This document shows positions 18,758-28,363 of a stretch of 64,000 nucleotides of DNA, in pieces. The notes under the pieces were generated by a model that saw only the letters and a program-made list of their open reading frames with translations, was not told where the DNA came from and ran no database searches. Each line of letters opens with the position of its first letter. Within the stretch, counting starts at the first letter, position 1. The position numbers and the translations under genes were made by a program. Source of the stretch: Duganella sp. BuS-21 (GTDB taxonomy: Bacteria > Pseudomonadota > Gammaproteobacteria > Burkholderiales > Burkholderiaceae_D); assembly GCA_041874725.1 (NCBI GenBank), contig CP097466.1, positions 3,286,001-3,350,000 of the forward strand, read 5' to 3'.

Positions 18758-19909
18758 GTGCCGGCGCAGGCCTTCAGCTTCGCCTTATTCCTGTTCTGCT
18801 ACTACGCGCACGCCGGCACCTGGAGCACCTACGCGACGCTGTACTTCGCCGACCAGGGCATGACGGTGGCGCAGATCGGCGTCCTGATGTCGATGATCCA
18901 GGTGCTGCGCATCGTCGGCCCCAATGTCTGGGGCTACGTCGCCGATCATTACGACCGCCGCGTGCTGGTGCTGCGCGTGGCCGGCTTCGCCGCGCTGGTG
19001 GGATTCTCGGGCTTCTTCTTCGGCAGCACCTTCGGCCACTTCATGCTGGCCATGGTCATCCTCAACCTGTTCACCAGCGGCCAGGCGCCGATCTGCGAAG
19101 CGCTGATGCTGTCCGAGATGAAGGGCGACCTGACCTACTATGGCCGCATCCGCATGTGGGGTTCGATCGGCTTCATTGTTTCCGTGACGCTGGCATCGCT
19201 CGCGCTGGAACACTACGGCATCATCACGCTGCCGTGGGTGGCGGCGCTGCTGCTGGTGGCGACCATCGCCGCCGCTTTCCGTCTGCGCGACGTGCCGCGC
19301 CGCACGCACAAGGAGGCGCCGCCGGCCTTGCTGTCGCTGCTGTGCCGGCGCGAGGTGATCGCCTTCTTCGCCTCCACCGCGCTGATGGTGGCCGCGCATA
19401 CCTCGCTCTACACCTTCTATTCTCTGTACCTGGAGCGCAGCGGTTATAGCAAGACCGTGATCGGCGCCATGTGGTCGCTGGGCGTGCTGGCCGAGGTGCT
19501 GCTGTTTTATTTTCAGGCGCCGCTGTTCCGGCGTTGGGGCGCGATGCGCATGATGTATCTGGCGCTGGGCGTGGCCGCGGCGCGCTTCCTGATGATCGGC
19601 TTCGGTTCGCACATTTTGTGGCTGCTGATCGCGGCGCAGTTGATGCACGCGCTGACCTTCGCGCTGCATCATTCCTCGTCCGTGATGTCGCTGCAGCGCT
19701 GGTTCTCCGGGCCGTTGCAGGCGCGCGGGCAGGCGCTGTACATGAGCATCTCCTACGGCATCGGCGGTTCGCTGGGCGGCCTGTTTCTGGCGCAGTGGTG
19801 GGAGAGGGCGGGCGCGGAGTCGGTGTACTACGTGGCTTCGGCGCTGGTGCTGCTATCGGCGCTGGCCGCCATGCTGTCGTTCCGTTGGCAGCAGCGCGAT
19901 GTCCATTAA
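18758..19909 (+). CDS. MFS transporter, HcaT / nucleoside-proton symporter-like
   Basis: A 383-residue membrane protein with about 12 hydrophobic helices. FALFLFCYYAHAGTWSTY, FADQGMTVAQIGVLMS and LRIVGPNVWGYVADHYDRR match the MFS_1-like subgroup (PhpT/HcaT, once called 3-phenylpropionate transporters). SGQAPICEALMLSEM and YGRIRMWGSIGFIV are also typical. It starts with GTG directly after the aroC stop, so it is probably translated from the same mRNA. This gene pair recurs in betaproteobacteria, as I recall. The transported compound is unknown. Confidence 0.85.
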   Translation: MPAQAFSFALFLFCYYAHAGTWSTYATLYFADQGMTVAQIGVLMSMIQVLRIVGPNVWGYVADHYDRRVLVLRVAGFAALVGFSGFFFGSTFGHFMLAMVILNLFTSGQAPICEALMLSEMKGDLTYYGRIRMWGSIGFIVSVTLASLALEHYGIITLPWVAALLLVATIAAAFRLRDVPRRTHKEAPPALLSLLCRREVIAFFASTALMVAAHTSLYTFYSLYLERSGYSKTVIGAMWSLGVLAEVLLFYFQAPLFRRWGAMRMMYLALGVAAARFLMIGFGSHILWLLIAAQLMHALTFALHHSSSVMSLQRWFSGPLQARGQALYMSISYGIGGSLGGLFLAQWWERAGAESVYYVASALVLLSALAAMLSFRWQQRDVH

Positions 19910-19913
19910 CTGA

Positions 19914-21410
19914 TTAGCGCGCAACCGCTTCCGGCACCACGCCGTGGCGCCGTTCCACCGCCCGCACCACCATGGCGCGCATGTCGTTCAGCAGCGCGAA
20001 TTCGGTGGCGCTGAGGGAGATCGGCGGGAAGGAATCGTCCCAGTCGCCGTACAGGAAACCGGCCGGCTGGCCGTTGGCCGACAGCGGCAGGATCACAAAG
20101 CTGCGCGCCTCGGACAAGGAATTCTTCCACCACAAAGGCAGCTTGGCGGCGAACTTGGCGTCGCGCGCATTTTCGATGAAGATCACGCGGTCGCTGTTGA
20201 GCGCAGCGTGGAACACGTTCGGTTCGTAGGCGTCGTCGAAGGTCATCGCCGGCAGCAGTTCGCGCGTGCCGTCGCCGAAGCTGATCTTGGCCGCGTATTG
20301 GTTGTCCTTGCGGTTGCGCACAAACGCCACCGCGCGCGAAAAGTCCAGGCCTTTGTACACCGTCTCCAGCGCGATCTGCACCATCTGGCCGGGACTGGCG
20401 CTATCGAGCACGTCGCGCATGTCGGCCAGGCCGCTGAGCAGGATCTTGTTGCCGGCGGCGCGCTGGCGCGTCTTGGCCAGCGCCTTGGCGCGGCGTTCTG
20501 CGGGGCGCGACAGCGGCGCGATGGTCAGGTCGTTGGCCGCCACCACCTTGGCCTGCTCGATGGCGTGCATCAGGTTGGGCGCGTTCACGCCCAGCATGCC
20601 GGCATAGCTTTCGGTCAGCTGCTTCACTTTTTCGGCGCCTTCGGCGTCGTCGTGCCACAGCGATTCGGCACAGCTGGCGGCCATGGTGGACAGCCCGGCG
20701 ATCCAGTCGGCGGGCGTTACTTCCGCGCCGGCTTCGGCCGGCGCCACGGTGCGCATGCCGTTCACCAGCGACGACGGCAAACCCCAGTGCAGGGCGGCCG
20801 CGTGGCCCACTTCTTCCAGGCTGAGACCCAGCAGGTCCGGTGCGGCTTCCTCTTCCGAGCGCGAGCTCTGGCTCGCCAGGCGTTGCAGCTCGTGCCAGCG
20901 GTCCGGCATGTAAAAGGTCAGCATCATGCGGCCCAGCGTGTGCAGCATCGAGCACACCACGGCCTCTTCGCCGTGACGGCTTTCGGCGGTGTAGGCGATC
21001 TGCTGCGCCACGATCCCGGCCAGCACCGCTTTTTCCATTTCGATGTGGGCGATGGTGGTGTCGGTGGAGGTGGCGGCCAGTTCCTCGATCAGCTTGAGGC
21101 CGAGCGCCAGGTGGCCGATCGCCTCGGTGCCCAGCACCAGCACCGCCTTCGACACGGTGTTCACGTGCTGGCCGAAGGCCGAGTACATGCCGCTATTGGC
21201 CAGTCGCAGGACTTTTTGCGTCAGCACGGGGTCGGACAGCACCGTGCGGGTCATATTGAATTCCTGCTCGTCTTCGCCGCGCATGGCGCCGAGAATGGCG
21301 GTGATGGCCTTGGCGAAGCCCGGCATGTCGCCGCGCCGGCGCGTGCAGTCGCCCAGCTCCGTCAAGGTCTTGTTGCCGAGCGCCGTGGCGGCCTTGTAGC
21401 TGCCGATCAT
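19914..21410 (-). CDS. HDOD domain signalling protein with C-terminal GAF-like region
   Basis: A 498-residue protein. Residues about 20-220 form an HDOD domain (DPVLTQKVLRLANSGMY, then STVSKAVLVLGTEAIGHL-like spacing, and later EEAVVCSMLHTLGRMMLTFY). HDOD proteins resemble HD phosphohydrolases without the metal ligands and usually act as signalling scaffolds. The C-terminal 170 residues look like a degenerate GAF domain (VQIALETVYKGLDFSRAVAF, then FVILPLSANGQPAGFLYGDW). Its ATG overlaps the stop of the upstream GGDEF-EAL gene by 4 bp (ATGA), so the two are very likely coupled in one c-di-GMP-linked module. Confidence 0.87.
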   Translation of the reverse strand: MIGSYKAATALGNKTLTELGDCTRRRGDMPGFAKAITAILGAMRGEDEQEFNMTRTVLSDPVLTQKVLRLANSGMYSAFGQHVNTVSKAVLVLGTEAIGHLALGLKLIEELAATSTDTTIAHIEMEKAVLAGIVAQQIAYTAESRHGEEAVVCSMLHTLGRMMLTFYMPDRWHELQRLASQSSRSEEEAAPDLLGLSLEEVGHAAALHWGLPSSLVNGMRTVAPAEAGAEVTPADWIAGLSTMAASCAESLWHDDAEGAEKVKQLTESYAGMLGVNAPNLMHAIEQAKVVAANDLTIAPLSRPAERRAKALAKTRQRAAGNKILLSGLADMRDVLDSASPGQMVQIALETVYKGLDFSRAVAFVRNRKDNQYAAKISFGDGTRELLPAMTFDDAYEPNVFHAALNSDRVIFIENARDAKFAAKLPLWWKNSLSEARSFVILPLSANGQPAGFLYGDWDDSFPPISLSATEFALLNDMRAMVVRAVERRHGVVPEAVAR

Positions 21411-23128
21411 TGCGCCACCTGCCGCAACTCCGCCGGCACCATCTTGGCATGGATGCTTTCCTTGAGCGCGGCCAGCGCTACGTTGGCGGCCATCGGCTTG
21501 CCGGTCAGGTAGCCCTGGATGTACTGGCAGCCGCGCTGGTCAAGGTATTGCAGTTGTTCTTCGGTCTCCACGCCTTCGGCCACCACCGACAGGTTCAGGT
21601 GTTTGGCGAGATCCAGCACGGCATTGCAGATGGCGCCGTCCTTCTGCGAACCGGGCAGGTCGCGGATGAAGGTGCGGTCGATTTTCAGGACCGAGATCGG
21701 GAAGCGTTTGAGATAGGCGAGCGAGGAATAGCCGGTGCCGAAATCGTCGATGGCGATACGGGCTTTGCGTTCGGCCATTTTGGACAGGATGGACTCGGCA
21801 TGCACCGGGTCGATCATCAGTGTGCCTTCTGTGATTTCTAAAACCAATTGCTCACCAAGTAGGCCGGAGAAAGCAATCGCATCGTCCAGCACATCCAGAA
21901 ATTTGTCGTTGCGGAATTGTCGCGGGCTGATATTAACAGAGATGTACAAGCTGCGCTTGGCCACTTCTTCAAATTGTTTCAGTTGCACGCAGGCCGCTTT
22001 CAGGGCCCAGGCGCCGAGCAGGTTAATCAGGCCGTTGGTCTCGGCGATGGGAATGAAGCGCGCCGGCGGCACCATGCCCAGCGTCGGATGCTTCCAGCGC
22101 ATCAGCGTTTCAAAGCCCTGGATCTCGCGCGTGGAGGCGTCGACAATGGGCTGGTAGTACAACTGGAACTCGCCTTCGCGCACCGCCTGGAACATGGCCG
22201 CTTCCAGCGAGATGTCGTGCTGCGGCGGGCCGGATTGGGCGGGGCTGTAGACCACCGCGCGCGCCTTGCCGGTTTCCTTGGCGCGCGACATGGCGGCGTC
22301 GGCCAGCGCCAGCAGCCGGATTTCGTCTTCCGCGTGTTCCGGATACACGGCCACGCCGACCGAGGCGCCGACGTAAATCGTGTGGCTCTCGATCTCGAAC
22401 GGCGACTGCAGCGTGGCGATCAGGCGGCCGGTCACCAGCTTGATCTGCGCTTCGGTAGCGGTACCAGGCAAGATCGCCACAAATTCATCGCCGCCCACGC
22501 GCGCCAGGGTGTCGCTGTCGCGCAGGGTCTTGCGCAGGCGCTGGGCCGCCATGCGCAACATGGCGTCGCCGATCGGATGGCCGAGGCCATCGTTGACTTT
22601 CTTGAAGCCGTCCAGGCCCACCGTGGCCACCGAGAAGCCCTGGCCGGAGCGGCGCGCGTTGGCGATCACCATGCGCATGCGGTCGGACAGCAGCAGGCGG
22701 TTGGGTAGTTCGGTCAGCGCGTCGTGGGTGGCCATGTGGCGCAGGCGCTCTTCGGTGGCGTGCTGCACCGTCATGTCGCGGCCCACCACCAGCAGTTCCA
22801 GCGCGCCGTCGGCGTTGTCGTAGGCGGAGATGCGCAGCTCGTGCCAGATCTCGATGTCGGTCGTCTTGATGCGCACTTCGAGCAGCTTGGTGCCGCGTGA
22901 CTCGCTTACTTCGGCCAGCGCCGCCGCCAAAGCGGCCTGGTCGGCGTCCGCCACCATCGTGGCGATGGCGCTGCCGGCCAGCGGCGCGGCGGCGCCGATG
23001 CGGGCACTGGCGCGTCGGCTGGCAAACAATAGCTGGCCTGGGGGAGTGAGGCGAAAGACGACATCGCCAGCCTCTTCCATGAGGTTATCCAATTCATGAC
23101 GCGGCTGAGATGAAACGCTGGTTGGCAT
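21407..23128 (-). CDS. PAS-GGDEF-EAL c-di-GMP turnover protein
   Basis: A 573-residue soluble protein. The N-terminal 120 residues are a PAS domain. A GGDEF domain follows with the catalytic motif intact (LARVGGDEFVAILPG, metal Asp in VGLDGFKKVNDGLGH). An EAL domain follows in which the signature is ETL (QGFETLMRWKHP). The metal-binding Glu of EAL is kept, and LVLEITEG, AIDDFGTGYSSL, LKIDRTFI and VVAEGVETEEQ are all intact. It may therefore both make and degrade c-di-GMP. It has no transmembrane segment. It is the first gene of a two-gene operon with the HDOD protein. Confidence 0.92.
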   Translation of the reverse strand: MPTSVSSQPRHELDNLMEEAGDVVFRLTPPGQLLFASRRASARIGAAAPLAGSAIATMVADADQAALAAALAEVSESRGTKLLEVRIKTTDIEIWHELRISAYDNADGALELLVVGRDMTVQHATEERLRHMATHDALTELPNRLLLSDRMRMVIANARRSGQGFSVATVGLDGFKKVNDGLGHPIGDAMLRMAAQRLRKTLRDSDTLARVGGDEFVAILPGTATEAQIKLVTGRLIATLQSPFEIESHTIYVGASVGVAVYPEHAEDEIRLLALADAAMSRAKETGKARAVVYSPAQSGPPQHDISLEAAMFQAVREGEFQLYYQPIVDASTREIQGFETLMRWKHPTLGMVPPARFIPIAETNGLINLLGAWALKAACVQLKQFEEVAKRSLYISVNISPRQFRNDKFLDVLDDAIAFSGLLGEQLVLEITEGTLMIDPVHAESILSKMAERKARIAIDDFGTGYSSLAYLKRFPISVLKIDRTFIRDLPGSQKDGAICNAVLDLAKHLNLSVVAEGVETEEQLQYLDQRGCQYIQGYLTGKPMAANVALAALKESIHAKMVPAELRQVAQ

Positions 23129-23300
23129 CGCGAAAACTATTCTTTCAAATAAGCGGAACTACGCGTGTAACAATTAAACTGGGTGAATCTTGCAAAAGCA
23201 TAACGAAATGTATCACTGATGAGTGGCAAATTACATGAAAAAAGACAACATTACAGCGTCTTTTTGAGAAATCTCTTGAGATGTTAAAAAAAACCGCTTT

Positions 23301-24148
23301 TCAGAGGGAGAAACCGCCTTTTCGATGGGCCTGGTTGATAGCTGTTTGACAAAAATATCGGCTCTCGATGCGCAGCGCGTTGGCGAAGTCCACGCGCAAT
23401 CCTTCGACCATGGCGCACAGCACGGCCTCGGCCGCCGGCACAGTGCCGCCGGCGCGCTGGCGCAGCATCGCGGGCGCGGTTTGCAGCAGCGCGCGCACCG
23501 CTGGGGCGTCCAGGCCGCCGCCTGGCAGTTGGTGGTTCTTGGTCTCCCATGGCTGGACCGCGGCGGCGCCGGTGTCGCCGAGCGCGTCGGCGAGTTCGGA
23601 TTCATCGCCGACCACTTTGTGTACCAGGCCGGCTTGCAGCGCTTGCGTCGCGTTCAGCCGCGCGCCGTCGAGCAGCAACGGCATGGCGGCCTGCACGCCG
23701 GTCAGGCGCACCGTGCGGGCGATTTCGCCGGCCACCGGGGCCAGGCCCATGAGCACTTGCGGCAGGCTGAGATGCGCATCCGCCAGGGCGATGCGGCGGT
23801 GGCAGGCCAGCGCCAGGCCGAGGGCGTGGCCGCAGACGTCGCCGCCCAGGGTGGCGCTCACCGGCACGCCCATGCCTTCCAGCCGGCACAGCAGGGCGTT
23901 GTAGGAGGCCAGCATGTGCATGCAGTCGGCCGCTTGCGCCGGCGTCAGCGCCATCAGGTGTTCCAGCTCGTGGCTGGGATCGGCGGCGTTGGCGTCGAAG
24001 CCGATCTGGATGGCGCCGAGGTGCGGATGGCGCGACTCCAGCTGGTCGAGCAGGTCGCCCAGTTCGCGCTGGAATAGCCGGCTCAGCGGATTGATGCTGC
24101 GTGCCGCCAGCAGCACCGTGATGGTGTCGCCGTTGTGCTGGGTGGTGA

Positions 24149-24152
<4 letters not shown>
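23301..24152 (-). pseudogene. truncated FadJ-like enoyl-CoA hydratase, dehydrogenase domains missing
   Basis: 283 residues matching the N-terminal hydratase/isomerase part of the multifunctional 3-hydroxyacyl-CoA dehydrogenase (FadJ type). The crotonase core is visible (CRLEGMGVPVSATLGGDVCG, RRIALADAHLSLPQVLMGL, PLLLDGARLNATQALQAGLV). The linker PWETKNHQLPGGG and the segment EGLRVDFANALRIESRYF precede the NAD-binding domain in full-length relatives. Here the reading frame ends 17 residues after IESRYF, where about 400 residues of dehydrogenase are expected. Removing one base from the run of five at 23351-23355 gives RYFVKQLSTR, a better fit to the family, but that frame also ends about 40 codons later. 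The start overlaps the thiolase stop (ATGA). Hydratase activity may remain. Confidence 0.65.
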
Positions 24153-25357
<1,205 letters not shown>

Positions 25358-25437
25358 GCGAACTCCGTGCTGATTAGCGTTTATGATCACGGTCATTGTT
25401 AAAGAAAACCAAAAACAGCGGTTTGAACGGAGACAAG

Positions 25438-25680
25438 ATGCCGCCATTCGACACGCACGAAGTGCGCAATGCTGTTGCGCCGTTTGCCAATATCAATCTG
25501 TGCGCGGCCGATCCGGCCGGCCATACGCGGCTCGACTGCGTGCTGGGCAGCGCCGGCGCCATGCGCGCGGCACTCACCCACGCGCTGCACCATGCGCGCC
25601 GACGCGTGGCCTTCGGCCGCCCGCCGCAGGGCGTGGACTGCGCGGCCATTCTGGCCAGGGCTCTGGTAGATCCGGCCTAG
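25438..25680 (+). pseudogene. remnant of an AidB-like acyl-CoA dehydrogenase with a large internal deletion
   Basis: An 80-codon frame behind a good ribosome site (GGAG five bases before ATG). Its first 25 residues ([19 protein letters not shown]) resemble the start of AidB-type acyl-CoA dehydrogenases, where E. coli has THTVFNQPIPLNNSNL. It then jumps to TRLDCVLGSAGAMRAALTHA and HHARRRVAFGRP, which matches the AidB region TRFDCALGSHAMMRR and following residues, about 300 residues further along in the intact protein. The domains between and after are absent. The comparison is from memory of the E. coli protein. A functional product is unlikely. Confidence 0.68.
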
Positions 25681-25686
25681 TATAAT
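25681..25686 (+). promoter_or_regulatory. -10 element of the upp promoter
   Basis: A perfect TATAAT lies 41 bp upstream of the upp start codon. It overlaps the end of the AidB-like remnant. No convincing -35 hexamer is seen 16-18 bp upstream, so the promoter may rely on the -10 or on an activator. Confidence 0.45.
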
Positions 25687-25726
25687 GCGGCATACCGCCG
25701 CCCAATCGCTAATAAGAGCACACTCA

Positions 25727-26377
25727 ATGAAACAAGATCCGCGTTTTCCCAACCTCTTCATCACCGACCACCCGCTGATCCAGCACAAGCTGAGCCACAT
25801 GCGCGCCAAGGATACGTCGACCCGTACCTTCCGCGACCTGCTCAAGGAAATCACGCTGCTGATGGGTTATGAGATCACCCGCGACCTGCCGCTGACTACC
25901 CGCACCGTCGAAACACCGTTGATGACCATCGACGCGCCGGTGATCGCCGGCCGCAAGCTGGCCATCGTGCCGATCCTGCGCGCCGGCATCGGCATGAGCG
26001 ACGGCCTGCTCGACCTGGTGCCGTCGGCGCGCGTCGGCCACATCGGCGTGTTCCGCGATCCCGACACCCACCAGCCGGTGGAATACCTGGTGCGCCTGCC
26101 GGACACCGTCGAACGTACCTTCATCCTGTGCGACCCGATGGTAGCCACCGGTAATTCGGCCGTGCACGCAGTCGATGTGCTGAAAAAGCGCGGCGTCACC
26201 GATGAGCAGATCATCTTCCTGGCGCTGGTGGCGGCGCCGGAGGGCATCGAAGTGTTCCAGAAAGCGCATCCGGGTGTGAAGATCTACTGCGCCTCGCTGG
26301 ACTCGCACCTGAACGACCACGCCTACATCGTGCCGGGCCTGGGCGACGCCGGCGACCGCATCTTCGGCACCAAATAA
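25727..26377 (+). CDS. upp: uracil phosphoribosyltransferase
   Basis: A 216-residue salvage enzyme that makes UMP from uracil and PRPP. The family signatures are intact: [17 protein letters not shown] near residue 65, [17 protein letters not shown], the PRPP-binding loop [18 protein letters not shown] near residue 135, and [14 protein letters not shown] at the C-terminus. The ATG at 27 in this count region (25727) gives [10 protein letters not shown], matching usual N-termini. The stop overlaps the start of the Hpt gene by one base. Confidence 0.96.
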   Translation: MKQDPRFPNLFITDHPLIQHKLSHMRAKDTSTRTFRDLLKEITLLMGYEITRDLPLTTRTVETPLMTIDAPVIAGRKLAIVPILRAGIGMSDGLLDLVPSARVGHIGVFRDPDTHQPVEYLVRLPDTVERTFILCDPMVATGNSAVHAVDVLKKRGVTDEQIIFLALVAAPEGIEVFQKAHPGVKIYCASLDSHLNDHAYIVPGLGDAGDRIFGTK

Positions 26378-26727
26378 TGGCGATCCCGGTCGATCCCGAT
26401 TTCCGCGCGCGCCTGGCGGTGCTGAACGACAAGTTCGCCGCCACCGTGCCTGGCACGCTGGACAAGATCCGCGCCGCGCTGGACGGCTGCGTGGCGGACC
26501 AATATCCGTCGCCGGCGGCGCTGCACGAGCTGCACGAAGTACTGCACAGTGTGGCGGGTTCGGCCGGTACTTTCGGTTTTGCCGTGTTCGGCAGGGAAGC
26601 GCGCCGCATCGAGCAGATGGTGCGCGCCGTCCTGACCACGCAAACCGGCTGGGCGCCGGTGATTCCCGAGGTGGAAAAGCTGCTGGTGTGGGCTGCACGC
26701 GACGCCAAGGCCAGCGAATACGATTAA
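26377..26727 (+). CDS. Hpt (histidine phosphotransfer) domain protein
   Basis: A 116-residue single-domain protein. LHSVAGSAGTFGFAVFGREA has the Hpt pattern H-x-x-x-G-S-x-G-x-F-G, with the phospho-accepting His about residue 60. Such proteins pass phosphate between hybrid kinases and response regulators. It is translationally coupled to upp (TAATG overlap), an odd partner that suggests shared transcription rather than shared function. No kinase is adjacent; the hybrid kinase at 46202-48469 is a possible but unproven partner. Confidence 0.82.
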   Translation: MAIPVDPDFRARLAVLNDKFAATVPGTLDKIRAALDGCVADQYPSPAALHELHEVLHSVAGSAGTFGFAVFGREARRIEQMVRAVLTTQTGWAPVIPEVEKLLVWAARDAKASEYD

Positions 26728-26879
26728 CGCGCGCTTGATCTAGCGCAAAGCATGTATGATTTGTTTGTCTATAGTGACAAATACACCCAGTAACGAAGAG
26801 TGGTTTGAAGGTTGAGTACCAAAAAAAGCGACGCTTTGCATTTATTTTCGCGAAAACGTGCTTTTCTCTCGTAATTGGG

Positions 26880-26985
26880 TATAATGCGGGATCGTTTAGA
26901 TTCAAGAGTAGTACAGATTGTCTTTCTTGCCTCAAAAACGATATCACGGGCGCAAGCCCAAATTAACTGTGAAATAGGAATTGTA
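26880..26985 (+). promoter_or_regulatory. -10 element and leader of the cold-shock gene
   Basis: TATAAT at 26880-26885 is followed by about 95 nt of untranslated leader before the csp ATG at 26986, with AGGAA just upstream of the start. Long structured leaders are usual for cspA-type genes and control translation by temperature. No canonical -35 is seen, and the leader's folding was not computed. Confidence 0.5.
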
Positions 26986-27189
26986 ATGGCAACTGGTATC
27001 GTAAAATGGTTCAATGATTCGAAGGGTTTCGGCTTTATCACCCCTGACGAAGGCGGCGAAGATCTGTTCGCTCACTTCTCGGCGATTCAGTCGGCTGGCT
27101 TCAAGTCGCTGCAAGAGAACCAACGTGTTTCCTTCGAAGTAACCGCTGGCCCTAAAGGCAAGCAAGCTTCGAACATTCAGCCTATCTAA
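26986..27189 (+). CDS. cold-shock protein, CspA family
   Basis: A 67-residue single cold-shock domain that binds single-stranded RNA or DNA. Both RNA-binding motifs are visible: KGFGFITP (RNP1) and [10 protein letters not shown] (RNP2 plus flank), after the typical start [12 protein letters not shown]. The whole protein aligns to the family from first to last residue. An in-frame upstream ATG at 26875 exists but adds residues unlike the family. A strong terminator follows. Confidence 0.96.
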   Translation: MATGIVKWFNDSKGFGFITPDEGGEDLFAHFSAIQSAGFKSLQENQRVSFEVTAGPKGKQASNIQPI

Positions 27190-27211
27190 TACGCTGGATC
27201 TAACGATCAAG

Positions 27212-27239
27212 AAATCCTCGGAATCCGAGGATTTTTTTT
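27212..27239 (+). terminator. intrinsic terminator of the cold-shock gene
   Basis: A perfect nine-base stem (AATCCTCGG / CCGAGGATT) with an AAT loop is followed by a run of T. It lies 24 bp after the csp stop. Confidence 0.93.
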
Positions 27240-27265
27240 CGCCTGGACCTTTTCAACCTGTCCCT

Positions 27266-28174
27266 TTAAATTTTCTTGCGCCAGTAGTCCGGCTGCGCAT
27301 AGGTATGACGCAGAAAATCGACAAACGCCCGCACCCTCAGCGGCAAATGCCGGCGCTGCGCAAACACCGCATAGATATCGCTACCCGGCGCCGAATAGCC
27401 GTCCAGCACAGTTTGTAATCTGCCCGCCGCAATCGCGCTGCCCACTTCCCACATCGAACGCCACGCCAGCCCTTTGCCGGCCAGCGCCCACTCGTGCAGC
27501 ACCTGGCCGTCGTTGCAAGCCATATTGCCGTTGACCTTCAGCACCACATTCTTGTCGTCCTCGCGCAAGGTCCAGCCGCGCTGGCTGCCTTCGCTGCTGA
27601 TCGCCAGGCAGTTGTGTTTGGCCAGATCGGCCAGGGTTTCCGGTATGCCGTGGCGCTTCAGATAGGCTGGCGAGCCAACCACCACGCGTTCATTGTCGGC
27701 CAGCTTGACGCTGACCAGGCTGGAATCGGACAGGCTGGCGATGCGGATCGCCACATCGATGCCTTCGCCGACGATGTCGACCATGCGGTCGCTCATGTTC
27801 AGCGTGACCGTCACATCGCGGTGCTCGGCCAGGAAGGAGGGCAGCAGTGGCGCCACGTGCTGGCGTCCGAAGCCGGCCGGCGCCGAGATCATCAAATGCC
27901 CTGTGGCGTGCGCGCTACGCTCGGACACCGCCGATTCCGCTTCCTCCAGCTCCGCCAGGATGCGCTGGCAATCCTCCAGAAAGGCCGTACCCTCATCGGT
28001 AAGGGCCAGCTTGCGGGTGGTGCGTTGCAGCAGCTTGACGCCGAGACGGGCCTCCAGCGCATCGAGCCGGCGTCCTATCATCGCCGGGGCGATGCCTTCG
28101 GCGCGGGCTGCCGCCGACAGGCTGCCTTTGGCGACCACCTCAACGAAAGTGGAAATTTGTCTGAACTGGCCCAT
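27266..28174 (-). CDS. LysR-family transcriptional regulator
   Basis: A 302-residue regulator. The winged helix-turn-helix is in residues 1-60 (FVEVVAKGSLSAAARAEGIA, then RRLDALEARLGVKLLQRTTR). The substrate-binding domain follows (GHLMISAPAGFGRQHVAPLL). The string RTTRKLALTDEG and the general layout put it with the CrgA-like regulators. It is divergent from malate synthase across 189 bp, so it may control aceB, but the position alone does not prove it. Confidence 0.92.
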   Translation of the reverse strand: MGQFRQISTFVEVVAKGSLSAAARAEGIAPAMIGRRLDALEARLGVKLLQRTTRKLALTDEGTAFLEDCQRILAELEEAESAVSERSAHATGHLMISAPAGFGRQHVAPLLPSFLAEHRDVTVTLNMSDRMVDIVGEGIDVAIRIASLSDSSLVSVKLADNERVVVGSPAYLKRHGIPETLADLAKHNCLAISSEGSQRGWTLREDDKNVVLKVNGNMACNDGQVLHEWALAGKGLAWRSMWEVGSAIAAGRLQTVLDGYSAPGSDIYAVFAQRRHLPLRVRAFVDFLRHTYAQPDYWRKKI

Positions 28175-28363
28175 GAATACCTGTCTCCGTCACTTTTTAC
28201 AAAAACGCATAGATGAAGTGATTTTTAGTCTTGTTTGCATAACTAACGATTGAATATACTTTAAAACACTGGCGCGTGTAACTGAGCCCACATACTAAAA
28301 ACACTGCACTGCAACAAGCTTATAATTAGCTGATTCGTTGACATTCTTTTACGGAGACCTCCC

